NCBI GenBank assembly: GCA_902762305.1
Contig: CACWNW010000003.1
Coordinates: forward strand, 1 to 64,000
From: Fibrobacter succinogenes
GTDB taxonomy: Bacteria > Fibrobacterota > Fibrobacteria > Fibrobacterales > Fibrobacteraceae
Reading direction: 5' to 3'
DNA: 64,000 nt
Both the position numbers and the translations under genes were made by a program. Every line of letters begins with the position of its first letter. Position 1 is the first letter of the stretch. Below, piece after piece: positions 51,354 to 60,888 of this stretch. Below the pieces are notes generated by a model. The model saw only the letters and a list, made by a program, of their open reading frames with translations, was not told the DNA's origin and made no database searches.

Positions 51354-52540
51354 TATACCCTAGCCTCGTAGCAGTTCAGGTACTGCGTTACCACCTCTTC
51401 CCAACCGTTCCTTTCGAGCCATTCACCGGCGATATACTTGCGGAACGATACCAGTTTTTCAGGATGTTCCACGAGATCCGCCATCGCGCCTGTCAGCGCA
51501 TCGACATCGCATGGCGGGACAATCACACCGGACTTTCCGTTCTCTATGGCTTTCGCAAAGTTACCTACATCCGAAGCGACTATCGGAGTCCCCATGGAGA
51601 ACGCCGTCTGCACCACGCCACTCTGGGTCGCGTCCTTGTAGGGGCAGACCGTAAACAGGGCGTTTTTCAGCAAATCTGCCAACTGGGCCAAGGGCACATA
51701 GCGATTCATCAGGACCACATTCGCGTTCCCCCTGTACAGTGACTCGTCGAAATACAATTTGCCGGAGCCCGCAATCAGCAACTTGATATCAGGGTGCTTC
51801 TGTTGCAGTTTACCGAAAGCCTGCAGCAGGAATTCAACGCCCTTGTAGGGAGCAATCAGGCCGAAAAACAAGATGTACTTCTGCCCGCGCAGGGATTCCG
51901 GCAACCCAACCAGATTTTCTTGCGAGCTGGAAGATTTTTCGGACAGGTAGTTGATGCAGTCGTATTTCCCGAGCCGTGCATGGAAAAGCCGGCTCCGCGG
52001 GAACTTGTACACCTCGCAGAACTTTTCCGTCTGGGCATCGTTCAGCAGGATTATTTTAGGGATCCACCGGAAGGCCAACTTGCGGCAAAACTCAAACTCG
52101 CGGTTGTTCTTTGCGGAATGCGGGAACGGGTCGTGCAGGGTAAACACCAGCTTTTTCCGCAACAGGTACAGGAGCATCTTGTTGCGGCGCGGGGGCCAGG
52201 TAATGTTCACCACATCTACGCCCAGCTTCTTGATCCTGCGCACCAGCGACAGCATCGTGCGGATATTCGCCGGGTGGAAATCGGACTGGTGCAGGCTATT
52301 GACCACAAAGACCTTGGACATGTCCATGTAGCCTTCATACGCCTTGAATTCCTCGTAGACCGTTGCCGGAAAAATTCCCTGCTTCCTGTAAACTTCGGGA
52401 ATATCTACAAGCGTCGCACGGTGGCTGTAGACAGATACATATATGAAAAAGTATACATCGACACCCTGCCGCTGCATCTCGCGCACTAGCGGGAAATCCG
52501 CATCTGCAAAAGGCAGGTTACTGATGTACGCGACCTTCAT
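51353..52540 (-). CDS. Family 4 glycosyltransferase
   Basis: A 395-residue GT-B enzyme: N-terminal YISNLPFADADFPLVREMQ; C-terminal YILFFGLIAPYKGVEFLLQAFGKL, LLIAGSGKL, LADLLKNALFTVCPYKDATQSGVVQTAFSMG (cited in part) and GTPIVASDVGNFAEAI-like donor segment, ending SGVIVPPCDVDALTGAMADL. The G-x-V-Q-T-A-F pattern corresponds to the GT4 donor-binding region. It starts 3 bases after the upstream GT2 stop. Specificity unknown. Confidence 0.92.
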   Translation of the reverse strand: MKVAYISNLPFADADFPLVREMQRQGVDVYFFIYVSVYSHRATLVDIPEVYRKQGIFPATVYEEFKAYEGYMDMSKVFVVNSLHQSDFHPANIRTMLSLVRRIKKLGVDVVNITWPPRRNKMLLYLLRKKLVFTLHDPFPHSAKNNREFEFCRKLAFRWIPKIILLNDAQTEKFCEVYKFPRSRLFHARLGKYDCINYLSEKSSSSQENLVGLPESLRGQKYILFFGLIAPYKGVEFLLQAFGKLQQKHPDIKLLIAGSGKLYFDESLYRGNANVVLMNRYVPLAQLADLLKNALFTVCPYKDATQSGVVQTAFSMGTPIVASDVGNFAKAIENGKSGVIVPPCDVDALTGAMADLVEHPEKLVSFRKYIAGEWLERNGWEEVVTQYLNCYEARV

Positions 52541-52543
52541 ACG

Positions 52544-53554
52544 CTACTTCTGGTTGCCCATGAGCCTATGCAACTTCACGCACAGGCGGAATTTCAAGGA
52601 CGGCTTGTAATTCTTGCGCCATTCACGAATAAACGGAATCTTTTCGCGACGTCCGTAGAGGCAAGCATCCAGAAGTCCGTACAGCTTGCCGGAATGTTCC
52701 TGGATGAACTTATCCATCTCTATCAGGAAATCGTTGTCGCCTTCTTCGTTCCGCACCATGTTCTGCATGTAGATGCGACGGAGGCGGTGCAGCAGGTACT
52801 GGTCGAAATACCCCTGGACAGGGAGCTCCTGGTGGGCATCCCAGAATTCCACCATGCGCTTCGTAATTATCAGTTCCTGGCTACGGCCCCGCTTGTAGAC
52901 CTCCGGAGCCATCGTTTGCCCGGCACGGCCAATGAGGTAGCGGTAAAGCACCTTCGGGAAATAGAAACAGGTCTTCACCGATTCCATCGGGAAGAACGCC
53001 CATTCCGTATCGGTATACGAAATTCCCTCCGTCTGCCTGTAGCCCAGCCTGCGGACGTTCTCCAGTTTATACGCGATGCAGTGCATGGGCATTTCATCGA
53101 CCTTGGTATAGCCTCCGAAATCTACCACCTGCATCGGCGGGATGGAAAAGTCGTTCTTCAGGACAAAGGAGCCGTCTTCGTGAATCTGGACGGTATCGGT
53201 CAGGAACAGGTCCGCATCGACGGTCTTCATCTGTTCCAGCACATCGTCAAGGACCTGCGTATCGAAATGGTCATCGGCATCCAGGATCTTCACATACTTT
53301 CCGCAACCTTCGGCGACACCCCTGTTAATGCAGGAGCCGTAATTGCCGTTCTCCTTGTCGATAACGCGGATGGAGCGGGGATACTTCTCGCTGTATTCGT
53401 GGGCAATGGCCGACGAGGCATCCTTGCTGCCGTCATTTACTACCAGCACTTCAAGGCAGTCCAGATTCCTTGCGACAAGCAGCGAATCCAGGCATTTTTT
53501 CAAGTACCTTTCCATGTTGTACGTAGGAATGATAAGAGTCAGCAATTTTTCCAT
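52544..53554 (-). CDS. Family 2 glycosyltransferase
   Basis: A 336-residue GT-A enzyme: LTLIIPTYNMERYLKKCLDSLL, EVLVVNDGSKDASS, NGNYGSCINRGVAEG and KILDADDHFDT, the complete set of GT2 donor and metal motifs. The C-terminus is basic and amphipathic (EWRKNYKPSLKFRLCVKLHRL), suggesting peripheral membrane attachment. It follows the UDP-galactopyranose mutase gene by 17 bases and may be the galactofuranosyltransferase that uses its product, but that is inference from position. Confidence 0.92.
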   Translation of the reverse strand: MEKLLTLIIPTYNMERYLKKCLDSLLVARNLDCLEVLVVNDGSKDASSAIAHEYSEKYPRSIRVIDKENGNYGSCINRGVAEGCGKYVKILDADDHFDTQVLDDVLEQMKTVDADLFLTDTVQIHEDGSFVLKNDFSIPPMQVVDFGGYTKVDEMPMHCIAYKLENVRRLGYRQTEGISYTDTEWAFFPMESVKTCFYFPKVLYRYLIGRAGQTMAPEVYKRGRSQELIITKRMVEFWDAHQELPVQGYFDQYLLHRLRRIYMQNMVRNEEGDNDFLIEMDKFIQEHSGKLYGLLDACLYGRREKIPFIREWRKNYKPSLKFRLCVKLHRLMGNQK

Positions 53555-53571
53555 GGTCAGATTCCGGGATT

Positions 53572-54753
53572 CTAGATTTCCATTTCAAGGACACGCTCGA
53601 TAATCGGAGCCATGTCGTAATACTTGTATTCGGCAAGGCGCCCGCCGAAAATCACGTTCTTTTCGGTGCGGGCAAGCTGCCTGTATTTTTCGGCAAGTTC
53701 GTTGTTGCGGGAATCGTTTACGGGATAGTAGGGTTCCATGCCCTCGGTCCATTCCGTCGAATACTCCCTGGAAACAACCGTCTTCGGGCAGGCATAGACA
53801 TCCTGGCCGAACATTTCGAAATGCTTGTGCTCGATGATGCGGGTATAGGGGACTTCGCGCTCAGTATAGTTCACCACGGCGTTGCCCTGGTAATTCGGCA
53901 TATCGAGGATTTCCGTTTCGAAGCGGACCGTGCGGTATTCCAGCTTGCCGAAACGGTATCCGAAAAACTCGTCCAGCTTTCCCGTAAACACAATCTTGTC
54001 CGCCATTGATTCCAGGCGTTCCCGGTCTTCGAAGAAATCCACGTTCACCCGAGTTTCTATGCCTTCCAGCAGGCCGTCAATCAGTTTGTTGTACCCGCCA
54101 ATGGGAATGCCCTGGTAGCGGTCGTTGAAGTAGTTGTTGTCAAAAGCCAGGCGCACCGGGAGGCGCTTTATGATGAAGGCGGGCAAGTCCTCGCACTTGC
54201 GGCCCCACTGCTTTTCTGTATAGCCCTTGATTAGCTTCTCAAATATATCCCTGCCCACCAGCGTAAGCGCCTGCTCTTCCAGGTTGGCAGGCTCGCGACC
54301 ATTCAGCGACGCTACGGCATCCGCCTTCTGTTCCTCGATTTTCGCACGCGCTTCTTCCGGAGTCTTCACGCCCCACATCTGGTAGAACGTGTTCATGTTA
54401 AACGGCAGGTTGTAAAGCTTGCCCTTGTAGTTGGCCACGGGGCTATTGGTATAGCGGTTGAATTCGACAATCGAATTCACGAAATCCCATACCGCCTTGT
54501 TGGACGTATGGAAAATATGCGCACCGTATTTGTGGACGTTGACACCTTCCGTATTTTCGCAATAGACATTTCCGCCCAGGTGGGAACGCTTGTCTATCAC
54601 CAGGCACGATTTTCCCGCCCTCCTTGCCCGATAGGCGAATGTCGCACCGAATAGGCCTGAGCCAACAATCAAGAAATCGTACTTCTTTTCCATACCAAAT
54701 AAGGGATTCGTGGTTTTGGTATAAAATTTAATTATTGTCTTTCTGTCCATCAT
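53572..54753 (-). CDS. glf: UDP-galactopyranose mutase
   Basis: An FAD enzyme converting UDP-galactopyranose to UDP-galactofuranose, so the glycan probably contains Galf. Motifs: YDFLIVGSGLFGATFAYRA and VIDKRSHLGGN (FAD), VHKYGAHIFHTS, NLPFNMNTFYQMWGV, GYTEKQWGRKCEDLP, and the C-terminal NVIFGGRLAEYKYYDM. The start is uncertain: ATG at 54753 has AGGAAG upstream but adds 20 residues (MMDRKTIIKFYTK...) before the usual N-terminus; an ATG at 54693 matches homologues exactly but has no ribosome site. It heads the leftward glycosyltransferase operon and is divergent from the polymerase gene. Confidence 0.94.
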   Translation of the reverse strand: MMDRKTIIKFYTKTTNPLFGMEKKYDFLIVGSGLFGATFAYRARRAGKSCLVIDKRSHLGGNVYCENTEGVNVHKYGAHIFHTSNKAVWDFVNSIVEFNRYTNSPVANYKGKLYNLPFNMNTFYQMWGVKTPEEARAKIEEQKADAVASLNGREPANLEEQALTLVGRDIFEKLIKGYTEKQWGRKCEDLPAFIIKRLPVRLAFDNNYFNDRYQGIPIGGYNKLIDGLLEGIETRVNVDFFEDRERLESMADKIVFTGKLDEFFGYRFGKLEYRTVRFETEILDMPNYQGNAVVNYTEREVPYTRIIEHKHFEMFGQDVYACPKTVVSREYSTEWTEGMEPYYPVNDSRNNELAEKYRQLARTEKNVIFGGRLAEYKYYDMAPIIERVLEMEI

Positions 54754-54789
54754 CAAAATCTTCCTATATTTAAAGAAAAAACAGCCTGT

Positions 54790-56154
54790 ATGTCAACTGC
54801 GATTGTCTACGTCATCCTATTCTCTCTTTTGACCATCATGGTCATCGGGTCGTCGAAAGCTCGCTTTTTGGCTTTATTTACCGGCATCGTCCTTTTCCCC
54901 CTCGGCATCAGTTTCCTGAAATCTCCCACGCTCAGGCCGCAAGATTTGTTCCTTTACGGGTTCCTCGTGGTCGCCTTCATGAAGGACCGTGAATACTTCT
55001 GGGAAGACTTCAAGGCGTTCCCGCTGAAAACCCCACTGCTCCTGATTCTCCTCTGCCATTTCGCATCGGTCTATTTCAATGAAGGTTTCAAGGTCAAGCA
55101 GTTCTATGCCTGCACCCGAGAATTCGTCGAACTTTACGGGTACCTGTTTGCCGCGTTCATCACCACGAAACGGATAAGCATATCCCATCTCATGAAAGGG
55201 CTGTACCTGTTCACGGCGGCCATCTGCATTCTGGGAATCCTCGAAATCCTCCTGCAGGGGAACTACCCCTACACCTATATCTGCCGTGCATTCCCCATTT
55301 ATAGCGGGTACTATTCGCTGGACAGCATCATCAGTTGTATCCAGGAATACAGAATCAGGGCGATGGTCACTACGGCCCACCCGACCGCCTACGGTACGCT
55401 GCTGTGCTGCCTCACGCTCTTTTTCGCATCGATCTGGAACCGTTCCTATATCGAAAAGAACAAGCTTCTGGCCCTTTACGCCGTACTCGCGATAAACCTG
55501 TTCCTTTGCGGTTCAAGGACGGGCATGCTTTGCGCCGGCATCGGAATACTCCTGATTTTCCTTCAGAACCGGTCCATCGTTCTGAAATTCGCCTGTGCGG
55601 GGCTCTGCTTTTTCATCGCAGCCACATACATAAACACCGCCATCGAAGAATTTTCACAGCAAAGCAAGGGTAGTTCACTGTCCCTGCGCGAGCAACAGAT
55701 GCTGTTCACCCTGTTCCAGATACAGCAAAGTCCCATCGTCGGGAACGGAACCGGATATACGAAAAACGTATTCGATTACGATGACGAAGGCCGTCCCATC
55801 AACGATGCCTCGATCGGAGGGCTCGAATCCATAGTATTCCGTTCGCTCATCGATTACGGGTTTATCGGGCTCGCCGCATACTACTTCTACGACCTGTGCC
55901 TGTTCCTGCTGTTCTTCCGGCGACGAAAAGTCATGTGGACAGCCTCTGTCGGCTATCACATGGTTTTCGTAAGCACGCTGTTCTTCACGCTATCCGGGCA
56001 CATCGGCAACAACACGGCCTTTGCCTTCCTGCTAGACGGAATACTCCTGGGTTCGCTCTACAGGGATAAGGACGACAGTGAAAATTCCGAAGACGCTCCG
56101 GAATCAGAAAGTTCAGAAACAAAGCAGATCGAAGAAGCGCCTACAGCACCTTAA
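54790..56154 (+). CDS. O-antigen ligase/polymerase-type membrane protein (Wzy-like)
   Basis: A 454-residue protein with about 10-12 membrane helices and a large periplasmic loop. The Wzy_C-type pattern is visible around NLFLCGSRTGMLCAGIGILL (R-T/S in the periplasm-facing segment) and the loop REQQMLFTLFQIQQSPIVGNG, typical of O-antigen ligase-family proteins (GS-R-G; 'PI-x-G-x-G'). The tail after residue 425 is acidic and disordered (SENSEDAPESESSET). It would polymerise flipped repeat units or transfer the finished chain. TATATT lies 19 bases before the start. Its 3' end overlaps the convergent heparinase-like gene by 14 bases. Confidence 0.85.
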   Translation: MSTAIVYVILFSLLTIMVIGSSKARFLALFTGIVLFPLGISFLKSPTLRPQDLFLYGFLVVAFMKDREYFWEDFKAFPLKTPLLLILLCHFASVYFNEGFKVKQFYACTREFVELYGYLFAAFITTKRISISHLMKGLYLFTAAICILGILEILLQGNYPYTYICRAFPIYSGYYSLDSIISCIQEYRIRAMVTTAHPTAYGTLLCCLTLFFASIWNRSYIEKNKLLALYAVLAINLFLCGSRTGMLCAGIGILLIFLQNRSIVLKFACAGLCFFIAATYINTAIEEFSQQSKGSSLSLREQQMLFTLFQIQQSPIVGNGTGYTKNVFDYDDEGRPINDASIGGLESIVFRSLIDYGFIGLAAYYFYDLCLFLLFFRRRKVMWTASVGYHMVFVSTLFFTLSGHIGNNTAFAFLLDGILLGSLYRDKDDSENSEDAPESESSETKQIEEAPTAP

Positions 56155-58078
56155 TCCGGGTCACGAACTCGACAGACCCTTCACAATCCGTCTTCACATA
56201 CAGGTATTTCGCCGGGACCTTTTCGCCGAAGTGTTCCGAATACCAGCCGTCCTCACGGATTTCGTAAGAGAGTTTCGAATCTAGCGTCATGGACACGCGG
56301 CGGCTTCCCGGTACGGAGATTTCAGCAACCGCTCCATCGAGCGTCACCGCAGCCGACGGATGCAGATGGAACGGGATTTCAATGGAAGCCTTGCGGTCGC
56401 AATGCAAGGTGTCGGTAATAATGAATTCCTCGGCGTCGCGGTTGAACTCCACGCGACGCGTATGCGAAACACCCTCAGAAGCATACCCGTTGTGGGTCGC
56501 CTCGACAACGCCTTGCGCCTCGTCGCAAGAAAGCACCTTCGCCTTGTAGTGCTTGAGCCACAGCGTCGGGCCCGCTTGTTCTGCCTGGTTCTTGCCGTTC
56601 ACGCAAACCGTATTGTGCGCAAGCGTGCTGACAAAATAATTTCTCAAATCCCTGTGGGTATGGTAAGTGAACGTGCCCGGGTCCACGATGACCGGGTTGC
56701 CGTCCACATGCAGAATGAACGAAAGCGCATCGGCATGCCCGTGCGCGGCGATGCTCAGGTAACCCAGCGGGGCGGCATCGAAATGCATGTACGTCTCGCG
56801 CGTCATGTTGCCAACGGCATCCTGCTCCGTATCGGCACAGCCTTCCGCCGCGGTGCAAGCCTCCGCCTTCCGGAAAATGAAATGCCCGCTTTCCGCAAAG
56901 AACTTGTTCCCGTCCTGGACGGCAGGGGCCGCAAGCAGGGCCTCGAATTTCTCGCGCCCTTCCTTCCCGAAGAGGATTTCGTTCTTTTCGTCCCAGACAA
57001 GGCCCGCACGCTTGAACGAGGCATCGCCGAAATACGTCGCGAAAGAAACGAGCAGCGACTTGAAGTTGTTGAAATGTCCACCCGCATCGGGGCGCAGCAC
57101 GAACCCGTCGTCACCGTCACCGTACATCGGGTAATTGCAATTCACGTCCAGCATGGCGTTCATGTATTCGGCCATGGCATGCAGGCGCTCATTGTACGCG
57201 GTAGAAAATTCAATCCCGTAGCGACGACCTGCGACCGCCGCAATCAAGAAGAAGTCATCGACAAACTGGATGTATTCCGCAGCCTCTTCGCGGTTCAATC
57301 CCTCGGGCGTGTTCTGCCTGAGGATTTCGCGTTCGAGCCCCTTGCGCGCATATTTCAGCCTCGATTTCCGGTGCGGAATCTGCCATTTGCACGCAGCAAG
57401 GAAGAGTCCCGTATATTCCGCAACAAGGTGGTTGTTCGCCGAAGAGTAAAGCGACGGGTGCTTATACGAATATTCCGCATGGTCGCAAATCAGGTGCGTC
57501 CATATCTCGATAACAAATTCTTCGACAATCGGGTCTTCCTTGCGGAGGCTGTCTATGTCCAGGAGTTCCCAGCCGAAAAACAGGCCAATCAGGCGCAGGT
57601 TCACTTCTATATTGCTGTACCAGTTGACACCAACCAGGTAAGGGTTCGCGTCCCTCCACATCCCGAGATGGTGGCAGAAAAGCACCAGGTACTTGTGCTG
57701 GCCCGTAGTCTTGTACAGCCAGGCGACATGCAGCAGGTACTGCCAACGGTTCACTTCCCACACGTGCTTCGCGCTGCCATACTTGTCGCTCCGGATATCA
57801 ATCTTGTGCGAGAACTGCATGGGGAACCGCCTGCCCGTCGACACATCCAGATGCCAGTCGATATCCTTGAAGATATCCACGCTGGATTCAAAAATCGGGT
57901 AGAAGCAGTGGGCATTCGAATCCATGATAATCGAGCAATCCGGCTTCGCATGCGTAAAATCGCTCTCGTCGAGCTTTATCCAGTCCAGCACATGCGTGCG
58001 GATCCGTTGACGTATGCGGTAGAAGATTTCCCCCACCGAAAAAGTACGTAATCTTTTTAAATACCAGGATTGTGCCAT
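56141..58078 (-). CDS. Heparinase II/III-family protein (polysaccharide lyase-like)
   Basis: A 645-residue protein starting MAQSWYLKRLRTFSVGEI (58078), the usual N-terminus of heparinase II/III-domain proteins in capsule loci; in-frame codons upstream to 58204 would add unrelated residues. N-terminal toroid (~90-350) has YSNIEVNLRLIGLFFG, NNHLVAEYTGLFLAA and DDFFLIAAVAGRRYG; the C-terminal beta-sandwich holds AHGHADALSFILHVDGNPV, GTFTYHTHRDLRNYF and STLAHNTVCVNGKNQ. No signal peptide is evident, as for many relatives of this type. It may epimerise, lyse or edit the uronic-acid polymer made here. Convergent with the polymerase gene. Confidence 0.85.
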   Translation of the reverse strand: MAQSWYLKRLRTFSVGEIFYRIRQRIRTHVLDWIKLDESDFTHAKPDCSIIMDSNAHCFYPIFESSVDIFKDIDWHLDVSTGRRFPMQFSHKIDIRSDKYGSAKHVWEVNRWQYLLHVAWLYKTTGQHKYLVLFCHHLGMWRDANPYLVGVNWYSNIEVNLRLIGLFFGWELLDIDSLRKEDPIVEEFVIEIWTHLICDHAEYSYKHPSLYSSANNHLVAEYTGLFLAACKWQIPHRKSRLKYARKGLEREILRQNTPEGLNREEAAEYIQFVDDFFLIAAVAGRRYGIEFSTAYNERLHAMAEYMNAMLDVNCNYPMYGDGDDGFVLRPDAGGHFNNFKSLLVSFATYFGDASFKRAGLVWDEKNEILFGKEGREKFEALLAAPAVQDGNKFFAESGHFIFRKAEACTAAEGCADTEQDAVGNMTRETYMHFDAAPLGYLSIAAHGHADALSFILHVDGNPVIVDPGTFTYHTHRDLRNYFVSTLAHNTVCVNGKNQAEQAGPTLWLKHYKAKVLSCDEAQGVVEATHNGYASEGVSHTRRVEFNRDAEEFIITDTLHCDRKASIEIPFHLHPSAAVTLDGAVAEISVPGSRRVSMTLDSKLSYEIREDGWYSEHFGEKVPAKYLYVKTDCEGSVEFVTRIKVL

Positions 58079-58221
58079 TGTAACATAATAATAGGATATT
58101 TTCGTCCAAACAGGGAGCCCGTTTACAATTTGACAACAGAACTTTGATAAGAGGGGGCCCAAAAAGGCACCCACTAATATATTTTTCACGGAAAAGACCA
58201 CCAAAAAACTCGGATTACCCC

Positions 58222-59679
58222 ATGAAAAGCGCCCGCCTTTATATTGCCTGCGTTTTTTTAGCTACCGGACTCGGTAGCTTTTTGAGCAGTTGCGGCAATT
58301 TCGAAGACATGGCCGCCGTCTCCACAAACTCTTCCGTAAAATCCGACGACGAACTAATAATCGGTTCCGTAGACATCATGGCAAACACGGTCCAGCCCTT
58401 CCCAGCAGCCGGCCTGGTTCCAGACACCCGCTCACCGAAATTGTTCATCCAATGCGAGAAGCCCAACTCATCGGAATTCGTTTCCGCGAACTTTCAGTTC
58501 TTTGATGCCGTAGAGCACTACTCCTACTTTTCGCCGACTCCGGACCGCACAGAACCCGGCTATATCCGCATCCGGGGAAACTCAACCGCAGGTGCCCCGA
58601 AGAAACCGTACAATATAAAATTCAACCAGAAAATCGATTTCTTCGGCATGGGAAAAGCCAAGAAATGGGTTCTCCTCTCCAATCCCTTCGACCCGACCCT
58701 AATCCGGAACAAACTGATTTTCGACCTCGCAAGCAACCTATCTTTTGAATACTCCCCCAAATCGTATTTTCTGGATGTCTGGTTCAACGACGAATACGTC
58801 GGCAATTATCAGCTTGCAGAAAAAATCGAGTTTGGCAAGAACCGCATTCCCTACGATGTCAGCAAAGGGGATTTCCTTTTCGAATACGTCGAAAAACGCA
58901 AAAAGAAGGACGTTACCTACACCCTATCCCCGCTCGATTCCTTCCGGCTTGCCATGGCAGAACCCGAGTCCCCTACAGAAGCCCAGCAGGCTTCTCTAAA
59001 AAAGGAACTCTACAATATTGAAACTGCGATTTCGACCAAGGATATCAGGGAGTACATGAAATTCGTCGACCTGCGCTCCATGATAGACCACTACTGGATC
59101 GAGGAATTCGTCAACGACCCCGACATGCATACCGGTTCAAGATACTTTTCCATCCATAACGGCATACTGAGGGCCGGCCCCGTATGGGATTACGACCTCT
59201 CCATGGGCAATACAAAATCATCCTCCCGTTCATCCACCACTGGGATACATGCAAGAGCCATATGGTGGAAGGATTTATTCCAGGATTCCGTCTTCGAAAA
59301 AATCGCCTGCGAGCGGTTCCTGCAAATCGAGCCCCTCTTCGAGAATCTTGTCAGTGACAACGAACTCGGCAAGAACAAGCTCGATTCTATCCTAGAATTT
59401 TTCGGAGAATCCTTCCAACGGAACTACTCTGACTCCGGCTGGGCATACTGCGGCGCTCCCGCTGGCGCGGGCAATTCCAAGCGTACGCTCACCTGCCCAT
59501 ACAACCCCATTCCGCAACCGACCTACGACGAAAACATCCTTTTCTTGAAGGACTGGATTATACAGAGGCATGCATACCTCAAAAAGACAGCTCGAAAGAA
59601 ATTAACCGAACTTGATTACATCAAGATAGACCTGGAAAGCATTCTTGCCTCCCAAGATTCCATTTTCGCCCAGAAATAG
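58222..59679 (+). CDS. CotH-family lipoprotein kinase-like protein
   Basis: A 485-residue lipoprotein: MKSARLYIACVFLATGLGSF then LSSC gives the lipidated Cys; this ATG (58222) is chosen over 58144 for that reason. The CotH domain fills the rest: YIRIRGNSTAGAPKKPYNIKF, KKWVLLSNPFDPTLIRNKL, VWFNDEYVGNYQLAEKIEF and the metal motif AGPVWDYDLSMGN. Those R-G-N-S...K-K-P-Y and W-D-x-D motifs are the CotH core. It lacks the lamin-tail and C-terminal beta repeat of the 45342 protein. It sits alone on the plus strand between a heparinase-like gene and a glycosyltransferase gene, so a surface substrate made or anchored through this locus is plausible. Confidence 0.9.
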   Translation: MKSARLYIACVFLATGLGSFLSSCGNFEDMAAVSTNSSVKSDDELIIGSVDIMANTVQPFPAAGLVPDTRSPKLFIQCEKPNSSEFVSANFQFFDAVEHYSYFSPTPDRTEPGYIRIRGNSTAGAPKKPYNIKFNQKIDFFGMGKAKKWVLLSNPFDPTLIRNKLIFDLASNLSFEYSPKSYFLDVWFNDEYVGNYQLAEKIEFGKNRIPYDVSKGDFLFEYVEKRKKKDVTYTLSPLDSFRLAMAEPESPTEAQQASLKKELYNIETAISTKDIREYMKFVDLRSMIDHYWIEEFVNDPDMHTGSRYFSIHNGILRAGPVWDYDLSMGNTKSSSRSSTTGIHARAIWWKDLFQDSVFEKIACERFLQIEPLFENLVSDNELGKNKLDSILEFFGESFQRNYSDSGWAYCGAPAGAGNSKRTLTCPYNPIPQPTYDENILFLKDWIIQRHAYLKKTARKKLTELDYIKIDLESILASQDSIFAQK

Positions 59680-59684
59680 ACGAA

Positions 59685-60881
59685 TCAGAGTTTCAGCAGT
59701 TTCTTGTATGCGCCAATCAGCTTGGGCTTTTCGAAATCCCAACTGAGTTCGTTTACCACGCGTTCGCGACCGAAGCGGCCCATTTCGGCAGCCTTTTCCG
59801 GATTTTCGAGCAACCAGAGGATTTTCTCCGCAAAGTCGTCCGTGTCGGTATTCTTCGCATAGAGCGAAGCCTCCTGCGCGGAGAACTGACCTTCCTTGAG
59901 CGTAAACTGCACGATGGGCTTGCCGAACGCCATGTATTCCATTATCTTGTTCATAGTGGACTTGTCGTTCATCTCAGAAGGCAGGTCCGGATTCACGCAT
60001 ACGTCCGCAGTATTGAGCACATCGGCCAGATATTCGTCGGAGACGCGCCCCGGGAATTCCACGTAATCCGTCAGTCCCATCTTCGTATTCATTTCGCGCA
60101 GTTCATCGAGAGCGGGGCCACCGCCCATGATGCAGAAACGAATATCAGTACGGCCCTTCTTGCGAACAAGATAATCGACCGACTGCAACAGGAGGTCAAT
60201 TCCCTCCTGCTTGCCCATCACGCCGATATAGCCGACAAGGTACTTGGCGCCCTTCTTGACTTCGGGCTTCGCGGGGCCCACCTTGAGCTTCGAGATATTC
60301 GGGCCACTGCGGACAATCGTCACATCCTCTTCGCATTTCCGCCCGCGGCGCATGGCGATTTCCTTGTACGATTCGTTCGTCACAATAGCATGCTTCGCGA
60401 AGTGGTACGTGAGGCGTTCCACCAGGAGCATTGCACGGTAGCCGAGGCCCTTCTTGCCGAACTTCGCAATCCAGAGTTCGGGATTGATGTCGTGGTGGTC
60501 GAACAGGAACTTGCAGCGGGTAAAGAAGTAGAACGGTGCAGCCGCAATGAAAATCAGGTCGGGCGGATTGCAGGCATGAATCACGTCCTGCACACCCTGC
60601 TTGCGGAACACCTTGAACAGGAGGCGCGTCTCGTGGTAGAGCGCACCGAGGTATTCCTTGATGTATTCGATAGAGCGGTTCGCCTCGGGAAGCGCATGAC
60701 GGTAAATCTTGATACCGTCCAGTTCCTCGTATTCCTGCGGATATGCTTTTGTTTTCGGACAGATGACCGTAACTTCTGCACCCGCCTCCTTCAAGGCAAG
60801 CGATTCCTGCCACACACGGCGGTCAAAAGGTACAGGAAGATTTTCGACAACAATACAGACTTTTTTACCAGCGAGTTCCAT
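59685..60881 (-). CDS. Family 4 glycosyltransferase
   Basis: A 398-residue GT-B enzyme: KVCIVVENLPVPFDRRVWQESLALK at the N-terminus (cited in part), FDHHDINPELW, TNESYKEIAMRRG, YLVGYIGVMGKQEGIDLLLQ, FCIMGGGPALDEL and the GT4 donor region NPDLPSEMNDKSTMNKIMEYMAFGKP, of which PSEMNDKSTMNKIMEYMA is the E-x7-E part. Start 60881 is preferred because it matches homologues and lies 7 bases after the AlgD-like stop; an in-frame ATG at 60908 would overlap that gene by 20 bases. Neither has a clear ribosome site. It shares an operon with the two sugar-nucleotide dehydrogenases upstream. Confidence 0.9.
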   Translation of the reverse strand: MELAGKKVCIVVENLPVPFDRRVWQESLALKEAGAEVTVICPKTKAYPQEYEELDGIKIYRHALPEANRSIEYIKEYLGALYHETRLLFKVFRKQGVQDVIHACNPPDLIFIAAAPFYFFTRCKFLFDHHDINPELWIAKFGKKGLGYRAMLLVERLTYHFAKHAIVTNESYKEIAMRRGRKCEEDVTIVRSGPNISKLKVGPAKPEVKKGAKYLVGYIGVMGKQEGIDLLLQSVDYLVRKKGRTDIRFCIMGGGPALDELREMNTKMGLTDYVEFPGRVSDEYLADVLNTADVCVNPDLPSEMNDKSTMNKIMEYMAFGKPIVQFTLKEGQFSAQEASLYAKNTDTDDFAEKILWLLENPEKAAEMGRFGRERVVNELSWDFEKPKLIGAYKKLLKL

Positions 60882-60888
60882 GACGTTA

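Noticed and set aside
56360-58051. 563-codon frame opposite the heparinase-like gene
   Set aside because: Antisense shadow of a gene with clear heparinase II/III signatures.
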